The notes: a model not told the origin generated them from the letters alone. Counted from the first letter of the stretch, positions 48,501 through 63,563 are shown. The stretch is DNA of 64,000 bases from Aquila chrysaetos chrysaetos (GCF_900496995.4 NC_044006.1:39755120-39819119); one strand, 5' to 3'. Made by a program: numbers and translations.

Positions 48501-51500
48501 ACAAAGGCGGGATATGAGGAGATGTGGATTCTCCCCCTGCCCCATTTAGCCGTTGCTAGTGGATCACTTACCTTTGTTTATTTCCTACATTTCTGTCCAT
48601 TTAGATTTCCACCATCTTGAGATGGGACCTGTGTTATGTCAAATGTTCATACAGCATCTCTGCAATGTCTGCCTTACCTTAATGGTAGTCGTGTAAAGGC
48701 TGGAGTTACCATGGACAGCAAATTGAGGAAACGCTTAAGTTCAGAGGAAGCTGCTCTTCGCTTGGATTAGGATACCATATCTTGAGTCCCCAGTTACAGT
48801 AGTGTAGCATCAGACATATTAATAGCCATAATGAGGCTCTTTTACAAAGCTGTAAAAGAAAGTAACCGAACAGCTAGATGTAGGTGGAATTGACTGGTGT
48901 AAATACCTGTAGCTCTGAATGACAAATCCCTCATAAGAGGAAATTTACTGATAGAATGGTTTTGCAGCCAGAACATCCTTTATACAAAGAGGCTCAAAAT
49001 GGCTAGGACATCCTAACACAGTAGGGTAACAGATTTGTCTCTACTAATCCTCCATTGGTTATTCCAAATGCGGGCACACTAACTGGAGCTTTCACAGTGC
49101 TGCAGAAAGAGCTTGTGATGTGCTGTTACCCACAGCTCTGTGTGGCTGTTAACATTTACAAAAAATTACTTGTTCTCCTGTATTACTTAATTATTTACTT
49201 GCTGTCAGCTGTATTTTTTTTTTTTAAGCTTTTGCATGGATGAAAGTGATGTTCACAAGGAGTCTGTATCCTTCAGACTTGCTAACAGACTTGTTCATCT
49301 CTTACAACAGTACGGTCTATGCCATTTCTTAAAGAGTATGCTTCTAACAGTGCAGCACGAGATAATAAAAGGTGAAATCGCATCACTTGTAGGAATTTTT
49401 ATTACAAGCTCTGTACGTCTATATCGTCACTGGTGTTATTCCTGCAAATGGTTGGAGAACTCTGCAGTTTCCTCCTCTCTCCTGCAGATAGCAATTGCTA
49501 CCACAGGACTCTGTCTTCTCCCCTGTCTCCTGACAGACTTTTGTATTAGTGTGCTAAAACAGACTGTCCCATGCTATCTTCTGGCTCCACTGAGCTTAAA
49601 GCAAATCCACAAATTCCTAGGCTACCTCAACTCCTCAGCTGCTCCACACTTCTGGCATGGTGTGGAGAGATGAAGGACCTGTGGTCTGTCAGGATCTTGC
49701 CATTGTCTCCCAATACTAAATGTTTGGTGTGGAAAAAATGTCTGACACGGCTAAGAGGTCAGCCCTCAAACCGGGAGAACCTTGATGAGTGCTAATAAAT
49801 AATGCTGGGTATTTTGTAGTTCTTGATGCATGGGCTGCCCGCTAGTCAGCAAGACAGCTATTCATAGACTGAAGGAATGGCAGCCACGGCTTGCAGAGGT
49901 TTGCACCCATGACACATTTGTCTCTCTGATTTGTGCTGTGTGTTGAACCTGTGGTAGTAGAAATACGAGATGCGTGCACTATTGCTCAATTATTGCTTAG
50001 TGCCAAGGGAGGACTGAGGCAGAAGAATGAGTTGTAAACAAAGAAATAAGCAGCAGTAAATTTATTTGGCTGGACCTGTTGCCTCAGTTGATGTGAGGGG
50101 TGTGTCTAGTGACAGGGTGCCAGGACAAGTGTCTGAGGCCTACAGCTGTGGTAAACAGAAATGTGGTTTATTTTTGTGGTGGCAGCTCTTTAGGCTCACA
50201 GAGGGAGATCCTTGATTATTATTAGGTGGGGACAACGTGCAGAGGGGCAAACTGGCTCAATCATGGTGAGGACCACCACTCCTGGTGCCCTATCCCAGCC
50301 CATTGAGATGCTCTATATCCATACTGCCTTCTGCTCCTATACACATTCATCATCGCATGCTGGCCTGCACTTGCTCCATTTGCTCTTTGTCCTCAGCTAG
50401 CAATCTAAAGCTCTGTGCGTGGCCATGCAATTTGCCTCTCATGTTATCCGTGGTTGCTCCATCCGTGCAGGTGCCTGGGCAGCAGTGTGGCAATGTAGGC
50501 AGTAGCTGGTGTGCATCATCAGCACGGGTAGTAGTGGCATTGGCTTATCAGTTAGACAACTGAGGAGATGATTCCTGTCTGTCCTGTGATGGGGCATGGC
50601 TGGATGTAACTGAAATCAGGTAGCACTCGACTCTCCAGCTTTCAGGACAGCTGCATATCCCCAGTCATGTGCAAAGCCAGGCTGCTCTCTTCTTCCTGGC
50701 TTGGTGAATATGGAAAGGGGGTGTTGAAGCTGCTGGGGTGGCCTCTTCTAGTGCTGTCATCAGCGTGGCTTGTTGTGCTAAGCAGCAACAGTGTTTTGGT
50801 GGGGTGTTTTTGTTTGGTGGTTTTTTTGTTTTTGGTTTTTTTTTTTTTTTTTTTCCCCTCTGACCCAGCAGTGGCATGCTTTCTTGAGTTTAATGCAAGT
50901 ACATGCATTAGTGGTTGCAGCAGTGGGGAAGGAGGGTGGCCTGTAAGGGGTGGCTTCTCCAAAACCTGGATGGAGCTGTGTTACTGTCAGATGTAGACCT
51001 CTGCAAATGCTAACATATAGGTCAGAGATGGTAAGCTGGCAGTTTGTAGGGTGCTTCTATGTGGCCCTTATGTTGGGCTGAAGGGTTTCTGTTGTGGGTA
51101 CAGTGCATAGATTATAGGCACTTGACTTGTGTTCACATGTCTCCAGACAGCTGTTTGGTACATCAGTGTTGATGCAGAGTCTTGGGCTGAGTGATTCTTT
51201 TAACATGAGTCTAACAATCTCTGCCTAAACAGACTATGGTGTAACAATGTCATAGTTATGTATGAGTAGAAGTTAATCTCTTGCAGGTTGTTAACGTATT
51301 AATTTCATGTGGTCAGTTCAGTCAAACATATTTTGAAGTTTTCCTATGTGACCAAGAGGTCTTGCGTGCCATCCTGCATCCTTCTTCAGCTTGACTTCTA
51401 ACCTCTTCTTCCCAGAAGGTAATTTTTACATAGGTACAATTTTATTGCACCGAACCCAGTAGCTATCTGACCCTACTTTATCTGGACAGTCTTACAGCTG

Positions 51501-52286
51501 ATAACCATTCAGCTTCTTTTCAAACTTTTCCTGGGACTTGTCATATTTAAATGGTAACTTACTAATGGATCAAATTTACTGCTTTTGATTGTAAAGCAAG
51601 TCTAGGAGCTGCCACTATCTCTTTGGAGACAACAGCAAAGACTCAGACAAACACAACTAAACTGTATCCAACCTACAAACCTAATTAGAAGGGTGCTGAG
51701 GGGAACAATTTTGAAGCTTTCTCATTTAGCAATGAGCAACTAGCTAGAGGAACATATATTTCATGGTGTATGTTCTGTTCACCCAGAGATGTACTGAAGT
51801 GCCTGCATTAAAGTGCTTTTAATCTAATGGCAAATTAGGTCAAAATAAAATTATAACGGTGAAGAAAAATGTTTTCCTGTGACAGGAATTCCTCCTTTTA
51901 GGGAACATTTCCTGGAAATGCTTGTTTCAAGCAAATATTAAACTTCCTGAAAACAATCACCCAACTTGTTCCCCACTTGTTTTGGTTAAGGATTCAGTCT
52001 GCCTCTCGCCTAGAGCAGCGCCTAGAAGTCTTTCCATTGATTTCAGTGGATGTGAGATCAGGTTTCTAACTGGGAACTCCAAGGTTCCAGCCAAATCACA
52101 TTCCGTGCATCACTGTGGGCTTGTCTGCTCTTACGCCAGGCAAAATGCACCTTTATTCCTTCTGCTTGTGTCAATCTCATCTCAGTCTTACAGTGGTGGT
52201 GGGGTTTTTTTTTTCTTTTTTTTTTTTTCCTAGTATATAAGTCTATATTGTCCTGATGCTCTTTCTTGAGCAGGAGACTATCAACA
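45523..52286. other. Intergenic or intronic DNA, no recognised gene
   Basis: If the 45.35-45.52 kb exon is real, its last intron begins here on the minus strand. Contains homopolymer T runs (45689, 49212, 50832) and a TC tract near 47165. A 145-codon ATG-started plus-strand frame at 49236-49673 is unidentified and compatible with chance. Confidence 0.6.
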
Positions 52287-52540
52287 CATAGAATCATAGA
52301 GTCATTTAGGTTGGAAAAGACCTTCAAGATCATCGAGTCCAACCATCATCCATGCCCACTAAACCATGTTCTAGAGTGCCTTGTCCACGTGCTTTTTTAA
52401 TACCTCCAGGGATGGTGACTCAACCACTTCCCTGGGCAGCCTATTCCAATATCTGACAACCCTTTCAGTAAAGAAGTTTTTCCTAATATCTAACCTAAAG
52501 TCCCCTTGCCACAACTTAAGGCCATTTCCTCTCATCCTAA
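52287..52540 (-). mobile_element. CR1 LINE 3' fragment
   Basis: Read on the minus strand, this carries the well-known end of CR1 ORF2, including [20 protein letters not shown] and SPSLEVLKK. The 3' untranslated tail follows, ending with TTGGACTCGATGATCTTGAAGG, TTTTCCAACCTAAATG and the ATTCTATG-type terminal units. The 5' side is truncated where likeness to CR1 stops, near 52540. CR1 is the dominant avian LINE and is usually 5'-truncated like this. Dead copy. Confidence 0.93.
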
Positions 52541-52607
52541 AATCTCTGAGATGCTTTTTGACTGCTCTGAGAATGAATTTATCTTGACAAAGCAACCGGC
52601 TCTGCAT

Positions 52608-55600
52608 GTTCTACTCTAATTGCTGTTGTGCAGAATTTGTCAGAAATTAATACTGGAGAATATCTCTGTGTACTTTTGTACTCTGTATCCTGTTGAAATG
52701 GACAGGGGTATTTGTCTCCCACTACCCACTGCCCAGTGGGGTTCTCCCTCAGGGGAAACCTGGGGCTTTTGTGCAGCTTGAAAATGGCTCCTGCATTTGT
52801 TGCCCAACAGGAGATCTGTTCCTGCCAGGTCTTCCTCTTTAGGCTGAAAATGTACTTACTTTTATGGTGCTTCTTGAGACAAACATCTAAATGACAGTAA
52901 TTTACAATCCACATTGATGTGATGCAGAATTCCAGATGCGTTAGAACAACCTAAGGGCCTGTTATGCTCAATTAGCCTCTGGGGTGTGCTCTGCTATTTA
53001 TTAGAGGATCTTCTGGTCTCCCCAGGAACATCTGCCTTGTTGCTGCTGGATAACGTAAGTCCACTCATGCCCTGCCATGCCAGGGTGTCTGACTGCCACA
53101 ACCTGCTGCTTTATTGTCCATCTTGCAGAATGAATGGCCTTGTGCCTGATTACCTTACACCTTTTCTGGAACAAGAAAAAAACCTCTTAATTTTTCCACA
53201 TACCAAGTTTACTTGCAGTCACAATTTTTGTATGACCACTGTGTTATATCTTGTGAAAAAACAGGCATTTGGGTCTTATCATGGATGATATGTACAGAAT
53301 CATTCCCAGGACACTGAGAGGTCTTGGGGCTCCTAATCAGATACAGGGCTTCATTTTGGCTGTTTATATCTCTCTAAATCCTCAGCAGCTCTAACATGAA
53401 TTTGTAACAGTGCAGATACTGTTGTTTTCAACCTTCTAGCAAATTGTCATCAGGCAATCATCCATTCTCCACTGGTGTCTTTTAACTTAAGAGTATTAAA
53501 TATGGATTGCAGTCTCATTCTATAGCTTTTACAGTAGGCATTTTATTTTGACACTCTTTTCTACCAAACCCTTAATTGGGGCTAATGGGAATTGCTTGTT
53601 ACATTTCTAAATTCACACTTTATTCCAAAGGATTTAAATTCACACTTGCTAAGCTGTAGCCTACCGTCAGGCATAGTCTCAGTTGTCCTGTTTCTAATGA
53701 AAATGGTTTTTATGCTCCCTGCTGTAGTGTGGTCATTTTGTTAATGTTTTGCACAAAGGTGTAAGACAAGTACATAATTTTTTTTCCCTGCTAATATAAA
53801 AAAACTCTTTGCTCATGTTGCTCTTGAAGCAAAGATGGGCTTATTTACCTAAGCTGGTCTCTGTTTTTTGGAAGAAGTCTTGCCAGGTTTCCTCTGTGTC
53901 TCTAAGTCCAAAAGAAGTCTACTTCATTTGTGGTCTGGGCTCTGGCTGATTAACTCTCTGTAATGAGAGAGTGGGTGAAGTCCATCAACTGGTTCTTAAC
54001 ATGATCTTCTACACTTACTTTGCTAGTGACTCACCTAGGCTTGGGGACATCCATACTATTTCTAGTCTGTTAGATCAACCAATTTGCCTCTTTCCTAACC
54101 ACATTTAAGAGATACGCTTGCCTCTCTGGGCATGGAGTTCTTAGCCTCGTTTCTTCTGCAAGCTTCGGGAGGGGAGCTGAGAAAAATCAAATCTGACTCC
54201 TCTGTGGGTACAGCCATATCTGGGTTTGATACTTAATTTTACTAACCATTCCTTCCTAGATGAACCGACGCTACCTGTAGACATTCAACTGGGTATTTGT
54301 CTTGTCTACTGAGTTGCTTAAGTTGCAGATGTTTAAGTTGTGTAAATCAACTGCAGTTTGCACATCTATCAGAAGGCACGATATGAGATGCCAGGGTTTG
54401 TACAGCTGCAGTATAGCTGTTGTGATGCTTGAGAAGAACTACAAGCTATGATAAGTTAGGTTTATTTTCACATTTCAAAGAGTGTTTACAGGGACTGTAG
54501 TCTAAAAAAAGAAAGGCTTAAAGAGTTAATGGTTGACATGGAAATGACAAAAAGAAATGGAACTTTGCAGTGCTACATTAACAGAGTTAAAGTAGAGTTG
54601 GCAATCACATTTCTTACAGAAAATTGTATTTTGGACTTTGATCTACCATATAAATCAAGAATAGGAAAAGAACACTTTTGCATGATGACACAGGATGCTT
54701 AGCAGCAGAGACAGCTGAGGCAGTGCAGCATGGCTTGCCTGCTGCTTTAGTCTTTGTTTAAATTGCTTGCCTGCTCTTGTTGTTAACATTCAGATTAGCT
54801 ATTTACTGAACTCTTAAAATATATTTGGTATCTCTGTATTTGACAACTGAGAGATACTTAGCATATCTGCTGAAGCTTTTAATCTCTTTTTGGTCCATTT
54901 AAGACTGGATTACTTCATCCAAATCCATCATAAATAGATAGTGTTATTGTAGCCACAATCATTGAGGGTATAAGAGAAACAAGCCTCATCTCCTATTATA
55001 AATTGGAGCTTTCTTAGACAATTGTGAAATGGTTTGATTTGCTCCCATCAGATTTTTTATTATTTTGACATGAAACAGTTTGATGTTGTATTTTTCTGAA
55101 TAATATATCTCTGATTATTTTAAGAGGGTGTTTTCTTGTACATAAATGAAATCCTATCACAGCAGCTGTAGTTCTCCTCAAAATGCTAGCTACATAGCAA
55201 CATGTTCTATGTTTAATTAGCATTGCCATGTTATTAGCATCTCTTTAATATTCACTCAGAAATACTTGGCTGTTAAAATGTAGAAAAGCTAATGTATACA
55301 TATAGCTTATTTGTATGCATAAATTAGTATAAACATGAAAAATACAAATGAAAAATGTAGGCTAAATGCCCAGATAATCTTCTTTGACAGCCAGCTTTGC
55401 TAGACTGTGGAATTAAGCCTCCTTGCAGGCAGCCTTGAATGCTAGAAGATACCCTGTGGCATGCAAGGGGCAGAGATCTGGGTTTGCCAAGCTCTGGGCT
55501 GGATGATCTGACATTATTTGATTGCCACTGCAGTGGCCTCCCTGCTGATGGCAGTGCTCAGGTGCTTGCCTTATGAAAGGGTCGAGGCTTGCTGCCTCCA

Positions 55601-58600
55601 GGTGACAGGGTGATTAACGCTTTGCCTGACAGTCTCTGAGTTCAGGATTGAGAAGAGTATGTCACAAGGGACAACTAGCAGTCACCGGGGGTAGAGTGGC
55701 AAACTCTGGTATCTGTGCAAGTGACCAGAAGTGGAAGCAGCAACTGTGGGAGGTTCTGCTGCTGTCCCAGGTGTGCTACAGGGCACAGCATGCTACTTGG
55801 CGTGGTGGTACCAGGAGTCATACCAGGTGCATTGCCTTGTGTCCTCTGGATCTCCAGACAAGGTGCTGCTCTGAAAAAAAACCTCACCCCAAAGTATCTT
55901 TCTGGAGGAGAAGGACTCATGGCTCCTTCTCATTATAAGACTGACCTTCTGCAAAATCCAACCTCTAATTCATATCAGAAGTGGTGGTTTGTAATGAGAA
56001 GTAGATTTACTGACTTACAGCTGTGACTCTTCCACCCAAGTTTGTTTCTGAAATCTGTGAACAACTTTCAAGTGGACCACAGAAGGCAAATAATAAAAAA
56101 AAAAGTAAGTATTGCCTGTTGGTTTAAGCTTGCTATAAAGGGTCTGTATCTCCCCTGGATTTTTTTAGGAGTCTAGGGGAAAAGGGGGTAAAAAAAACCC
56201 CACCCCCCCCCTATAACAAGCATTTCAACTGCCAGCATTATCATGCCAAGAATGCTATGGAGCACATTTTTCATGGCTCCTTTGAGGATTCATTGTGCTG
56301 CATCACTCACTAATAGCCCTTGCTTTCTGGGAACAGTTCTCCATTGTATATTTGGTGGTATTCCTGTTCAGAAGTTTACAGATATGTCTATGCTAGTAAA
56401 TCTCAGAAGCCAGCCTTTGTGGGAGAGAGAGGTATGGCCCAGCTTCCACCTACATGCCTACTGGGTGTAGTGCACCTCTCTAAAAAGACTGCTTCCTGGC
56501 CAATGCTGCCTGAGCATAGTTTGAATCATGGTTCAGAAAAGTCAGAACCATGCCAGGCACTATGCTAGCCAGTTAAATGCTGCAGGATGATCTTGTGCCA
56601 GTCATTAAAGCTTATGTCCTCACATGTCTTGTTTATTACTACAGATTAAGTTATGTAAAGTCTTCTAGATGTTTCAAAATCCATTTTCATGTCGTCTTGT
56701 GAATGTCCCTGCAGAGAAGCTTCATACAAAATTCTTGCCCTGCCAGACTCCTGTTCAGTTTGAGTTTACCGAAGCTCTTGTCACTCAGTGAACAACTGTT
56801 GTTTGTGACGTGCCTTTATCTCATTTGCTTTCCTTGGATCAATTAGGGAACAAAAGACGGGAGAGTGACTAACACTAGTGGTGCATGAATTGCAGAAGTG
56901 GTATTTAGATATGGCCACAAGTGGACACCTCTGGAGAATCAATGGAGAAAAACACTTCCCCCAAAGCTTGATGTAGAGTGAATTGGGGATAATGCTCCCT
57001 GTAAGCAGTGAAGTGGGAGAAGGAAAGGGTTGGGTTTTACATCACAACTTTCAATTCACTGAGAGGGGAAACCTTTCTGACCTTTCAGACATTGTCAGGT
57101 TTCCTGCTTCAGTTGCTCATGATATACCTCTTACTGCCTTCAGCCAGTCATCATCTCCTCTCCCATGGAGTGCTTGAGACTGGAGAAGTGAAATGGAAAT
57201 AGTTATCCTTCTTTCCTGGCATTTTAAAGGCATGAGGACATGCTTGAGACATTCATATTTTTTTTTTCCTCCTTCTGCTGTTCTTCTCATATTCTCCTTC
57301 CTCCCCTTGCTCTTCTTCCCTCTAATAGGAGCTGCAGGGGAAGAAGGATGGGAAAATTCACTGAATTTCTTTCCAAAGCAAAAATTAAAGGACATAGGAA
57401 CTGAAAAAAAACCCCTTTGTTTCTCACTGCATAAATAGACAAAACATGGTGGCAGGCAGTCAGAATGGCAGCTAAGGTACTCTCAGGCAGTTAACTCTCA
57501 GTTGACTGTAAAGCTATCTGATTTATAAAGCGTCTTGACATAAAGGTAAATTATGCACCATTCATATTGGGCAGGGGCTGATTGGATCCATATATCTCTG
57601 TTAACTCATATTCCGAGAAGAATGCTTCATCCATTTGGATTCTGGCAAGGTGGCAAGTTCACTGCCTTAATTTCATAACTTTTGCTTTGTTCATGTTCGT
57701 AACTGCTTAATTGTAACAGGAGACAAAGTGTCAGTGTTGGGTCTTCACCTTTTACTCAGCTGCCGTGACTCATATGAGGCATATTACAATATGTTGAGGA
57801 GTTGTATTACTGAACACAAGAAGCGTATTCAAAGACCCTATTTTGAGCAGAACTGGAAAGTTTTGTCAGCAAAGTGCAAGGCTAATTGGTGTCCATTTAG
57901 AAAAAGAAGAACAATAAATACCATTATTCCGTGGGTTTACTAGTGCAGCCTTGGAATGTCTCTGACAATTGCATGCAATTATTTGCTTCCTTCACTCTGA
58001 AGGCAAAACTCTGCAAACATTCCCACACTACTGTTTGACAAGGCATATATGTGGCACCCACAAGGCAGGGATACAAACCGTTATCCTTGCAGGCTCAAGT
58101 TGTACTAAAGCCAAGGCTTGCTGCCATCTCACTGATATATTAAATGCCAAGCAGTTGAGAAGAAGAAACTGTTACTTCATCCATCTTTGTGACTGAATGC
58201 CCTTGCTTCCCTTACATCTTGTTTATTCATGAGTATTTGGAGACATTCCTCAGTGTAGGCTGTGTAGCTGTAATTTTGTTTCCTTGGTGTTTGCCTCCTG
58301 GCCACTTACTTCATTAAACATTGCCTTTGCATTTAAGGCAATGCTGCTTGTTACTTGATTCATGCCAGCCTATTTTAGGGAAAAGTGTAGGAACTATAAT
58401 TAGAGCAACAAGTGCAAAGAGGCGGGTGTGCAAGAGGCAAGGGGGAGAAGGATGGCAAGATCCTCCATTGAAATAGGCTCAAGGAACTGGGAAAGGAAAA
58501 GGAGGGACAAATATTACTGGAAAGGGGGGTGGGGAGGAAAGCCAAAACCAACCTCCTAAAATAGGAGGCTAGAGATGATGGAAAAATATGAATTCCTTTA

Positions 58601-61600
58601 TTACTGTGTAACATATTTGTAGGGCAGTTTCATTCCTGGGTGGTGAGACATGGCTGATTATCAGTTAGAGAGAATGAAAGGGGGAATGGGCTGTAATGGC
58701 TAAAGTTGAGGAGTAAAGGAGTTTGGTTCCCTTTCTGGTCAGCCCTACGATAACAGTGGGAGCTCCCTGGTTTTTGTTCCCTACCCATTCCCCAATGTAA
58801 TCAGAGTGGCCCCAGCTGACCAAGCATGGAGAAGACAAATAAGCTTCATTTCACTTCAAACTGTTGTGATTCCCTCTAGAATTGTTACTAAATCTTGTAG
58901 TCTGTGTGTCTGGATATTTATTCATTATCTTACATCTAAGATTCATTTAATTCTTCTTTCCAGCTGTTTTGGAAAACCTAAATACACTTTAATAGATAAA
59001 ATAGTCAAAATACCACACACAATTTCCAGCTTAGTTAGTGGAGGCCTAAGGGCTTAGTATTGAAAAAACTATAGGAGTGGTCCAAGAGTGTCAGGCAGGC
59101 AAGGAATTAAAATACCTGATTTAATGCATTTCTAAGTTATTTGCCTCCAAAGTTTAAAATTGACTTACAAGTACACAGTAGTATTTAGCCCCCACTTCTG
59201 ATACAAGATGCTGACATAAGTTGGTCTGCTGGCTGAAGTGAAGGACAGCAATTGTCCTGCTCTTTCTTTGTGCTCTATAACCATGCCACAAGTATTTAAA
59301 GAGAATATTAGGTTAAAAAACCCACAGAATAAAGTGTACCCACTGAAAGGCAGCACTGTTTGCTCCCATTATCTGCCTCAGCATGCAGAGCTGAGGCATG
59401 GTTGTGCTGCATTGGGGAAGCTGCACTCCTGGAAGAGAGAAAATATTAGCCCCAGACCAGGTGACAAGCTGGCCCCCCTCAGGCATGAGCAAAGTCAAAG
59501 GCAGACAGTGAACTCTGTTTCAAGAGTAACCTCAAACTGTGCAGTGGGGTAAGGGAAGACATGGATATGTGTAGCATGTCTTCATGGCACAGTGAGGAGC
59601 AGATGATACCTGCAGCTTTTAAATGCTTTGTGCTGGAGCTGGAAATGCTAGTGCTGGTGCATCACATAAAGTCAGTGCCAGGTGACTACAGATAAGTGGA
59701 ATAGGACTCTTGGGTAATGTGGAACATAAAGGATGCAAAAATTAGTCAAACGGCTTCAGTTCTCATTGCCCTGTGCAAACTAAAAGAAGCTTCACAATGT
59801 GAGTGTGGGCTGGACTGTTTCCTGTGAGGACACCATCCTTCGGTGTCATTATTGCTGCCACTTTTCACACTCGCCCATGTGATGGTGAGTAACAGGATTT
59901 GTCAGAGGGGCAAGAAATGGCCTTGAGCTTTCCCAGGCTGGGCATCTCCCTGGTCTGTGGTGGTGCTTGAGCAGAGCAAGGTGGAGGGCTGGATGAGGTC
60001 AGCTGGGGACCTCCGTCCCACCTCACCTGTGTGGGTTGCTGTGAGCAATGTGCTTCTGGAGTGTATGTGGAGGAGGCTTTTAGGACAACTGAGCTGTCAG
60101 TCCCCATCCCTGCATGGGTGTCCCAGGCTGTGCCCTGGTGAGGGCATTCAGTCTTGTTGGACGAGCCTAGCCACATAGGGAGGCTGACCTTCTAACTGTA
60201 TGCTTTGTGTGCCCTAGCTCTTTACTTGTATATGCCAAGCCCCATCAAAACAGCATGAAGTGGAAAGTCTTAACCCACTTGCAGGTTCTCTCTCACCATA
60301 TTTAGCATGTTAGTATGTTATAATGATGCTGTCCTTGGCACATTGGATACTATCATGGTATTTTTGTGTTCCTTTCCTGAATTAACTCTCTGGGCTGGAT
60401 TCTGATCGTGGTTACGAGGAGCTGTTCTGGATTTAGGCGGTGTATGTTGTAAGTGAAATCCAGCTGAGAGGCAGGATGAATATTATGCTTAGCTGAAAAG
60501 CATATGCTTAACTGTACCCATAGAGAAGCCACAACTTGTCAGCTCTGGAATCATGATAAATTGGGCTGATTTAGTGCTGGGAAAACAGTATTTTGTTGTT
60601 GTTGTTACCAAAAATGTGAAAACAAAACTTGCCACGAAAATAGCAACCACTGTTATTCTGGTGCGGACAAAAACAATGCCAAATCAACATCAGCAAGTAG
60701 AAAAAAAAAATGATGAAAATAACGTTCAGAAAACAGTTTAATAGAAATGAAAGTTTATGCAACCAATAAAAAGTGTGACTCATCTGTACTTCTACCCCAA
60801 CTGCAGACCGATGTTCCAAAAATCTTTCCCAGAATTAGTATGTAGAAAGTGTTTATAAGTTGAAGTCTGTTTATAAGTTTAAAACTCAAGAGCAGGCAGC
60901 TAGTGCACAGAGGGTTTTATTCTTTCATCCTACTTGATGTGTTATCCATAAAAAGGAGGAATACTCAGATCAAATAGCCTATAAATGGTCCATGAAGATT
61001 TCTGGCCTGTAAACTGACTGAAGTCATTCTCTCTTTCCTAACAGCATTGGATTCACTGGTGTGTATGGAAGTAATGGCTGTGCAGCATATTTGAAAGCCA
61101 ATTGCACCATATGGCCCTGCCCACCACCAGAATAAGCCACATAGCCTGTCAGGCTAGAGAGGGTTGGACATTGGTGGGCTACAACTTGCTCAGCAGCATT
61201 TCTGTCTTATTCCTGCTGTTGTATGTGAGTTGGTGTATTTGTGGCTCTGTGCAGCCATCCGTAGCGATGCATTGATAGTTCAAAGCTGCCTTTTGTCTCA
61301 CTTATTCTTCCATCTCCTAAGACAAACAGCTAGTGTGAGTCTACTCCCCCAGCTCCTCATAAATTGTAGGTCGCTCATTAACAGGCTTTTCAGGGTCTAT
61401 TCAAAAAACATTGTTAGAAAGCTTTGATTTATTTTTATTTAGTATTATTTAGCATTATTATGCAATTATTATGTTAGTTGTGGAATACTATTTTTTTTTT
61501 TAGTAGCTAAACCACTAACTTACAGTAAAAAAGATAATCATCACACTCACAATCTTAACACTATGCTTCTAGGACACTTCTGTTGTTGTTCTAATGCAAT

Positions 61601-63563
61601 GATGCATAGAAGGGTTTTCTTTGTTAGAAACAAATGTGGAATATCAGAGGTTAACAAATATTCACTGATTCAGATGGTAACAAAAGGATACCAAAGGCAT
61701 CGGTCCTAACGGATCAGTTCATCAAGAAGTACTGATAAGCTCTTGGCTAATGGAAGCCCTTCGTTCTAATATGAAGTGGTCAAACCAAATGATCATTTTT
61801 TGTGAGCAAAGCTGCTTTCAATTGGTGAAGCTTCTAGTTTTTCACTTTCTAGAAGGAGCAAAAGCAACATATCAGTGTAATGGAATGATAACTGCACATT
61901 TGTTCCCCTTTGGGAGCAGTGATATGCAGAGATGAAACTTGGGTCTGGCAAAACTCATTTATGTCATCATCACAGGGTATCCTTATACATACACTCAATA
62001 TAGATTGTTTATTTATTTAATATTGGCCTTTTTACAGAGAGAACACATAAAATTATTTAATTCTGGGTGCATTTTAAGTGCTGGTTTGCTTCTTTCAGTG
62101 CAAGCAAGAAGAAAACATTTCTTCTTTTCTTCTTTGATATGTGCTCTTCACTGTCTGAGTAATCCTCACCAAAACCATTAGTACAATGGATTGGGCATAC
62201 TCATGCCATCTGGCTCTAGTCAGATCAGGATTTTTGTGATCTATGAATATTTGGAGGGGTAAAATCAGTAAAAGTGAAAGCTTTGAACAGACTTCATTGA
62301 CGTTAGTTTCTTAACTTCCTTGGTTAGAAGATTATGTGGCTTGAAAGAGTAGGAAAGGTTGGGAAACTTTATGAAAACAGAGCCAAAATAAATAATTACA
62401 GTCCAACTGAGGTAAGTCTTGGTAGGTAATGCATCCACACAGCAGGTATATTTTATCTAAACGTCATAAATATTTCATATGATCCTTTGTAGAATTACTG
62501 CATACTCTTAAAAAAAACCCCAAACCAACCAGCTTTCATGAATCATCTATATAAAATAGATAATACAGAATGGAAAAGGCACTGGCTTAATAATTGCATA
62601 TGCAGAACACAGCAGGCCAGCTACTGATTTATTGAAAAGTGACTTTTCCTGCTGGTGTAGAATACTACTGCTCCCATAAACAAGATTCAACTAGTGCTCA
62701 GCAAGCACCAAAAAGGCAGCACCAGGAGGGGTTGAAATGGGAGTCAAAGTGCAGCTGAAGGGGCTATGCCAAGTGTCACCTCTAAAGATTTAGAGAAATG
62801 TCCTTTTTTTTTTTTTTTTTTTTTAAAATATTTGATTGAACTGATATCTCAGCATCAGGCCTACTACAGTTGTGTATAAGAGAGTAACTGTGTGAAGAAG
62901 ATAAACAGTCGTCTTCTGACAGCATTGGCTTGAAATTCCCTGGCAAACACGTTCTGGTAAATAGGCCAACAGCAAACTGATCAAATCACAGTGGTTTTGT
63001 TCTGTTTTGTTTTGGTTTTTTTTTAAATATATGAAGTTTCCAATCTAAGTGACTTCATTTTCTAATTGTCTCATTCCAGGTGGTGGAATTTCATGAAATG
63101 AGTATTGAATTTCTAGCTTTTTGTACCAAATTCTTATGTGGCTTTTGTCATTGGTTAGTTCTGATGTGGCTGTGATCCTGAATTTTAACCTGACATTATA
63201 CCAGATTTTCTTTGTCTTTAAAAGTTTCTAATAATTGAGTGGATAGGCTGTTGTGGAATATTCCCTGAAGAGACCTCGGCATGATATGGAAAACTTCTAC
63301 TTTCCTTCCACCCCAAACAAGAAAATCCTAGGCGTGAACATGTGTGACGTGTAGTATTGGGAAATGTTGTGTGTTGAGTCACCACAGCAACTAATTATCT
63401 TAATCTGAGTTTGTCTTAACTTGATATTTCAATTATGCCTTGCACCAAAACAGACTTAACTGATGGTGCAACGGAACACGTTGATCCATCCCAATGACAG
63501 ATCCATCTGTTTCGATGGATGCCAATCCATTCCCGAGGTTGCATTTAATTGGTCCTAAGTGCA
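52608..63563. other. Intergenic DNA, no recognised gene
   Basis: Mostly AT-rich with a GC-richer patch at 59.8-60.2 kb, a C-run near 56205 and a T22 run near 62803. A minus-strand open frame at 52.6-52.9 kb beside the CR1 fragment has a protein-like look, but a second frame is open over the same bases and I cannot place it. No exon or RNA gene recognised. Confidence 0.6.

Noticed and set aside
52541..52914. Minus-strand frame next to the CR1 fragment, with a protein-like stretch (SPRFPLRENPTGQWVVGDKY)
   Set aside because: A second reading frame is also open across the same bases, no clean pair of splice sites fits either, and it cannot be linked to the 45.3 kb exon.
55490..55530. Faint likeness to an old CR1 3' end (GGGCTGGATGATCTGACA)
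   Set aside because: Too short and degenerate to support without a repeat-library search.
58320..58342. Perfect 8-bp inverted repeats here, at 42422-42442 and at 56525-56550
   Set aside because: Hairpins with 8-bp arms and short loops are expected by chance in 64 kb. No RNA gene features accompany them.
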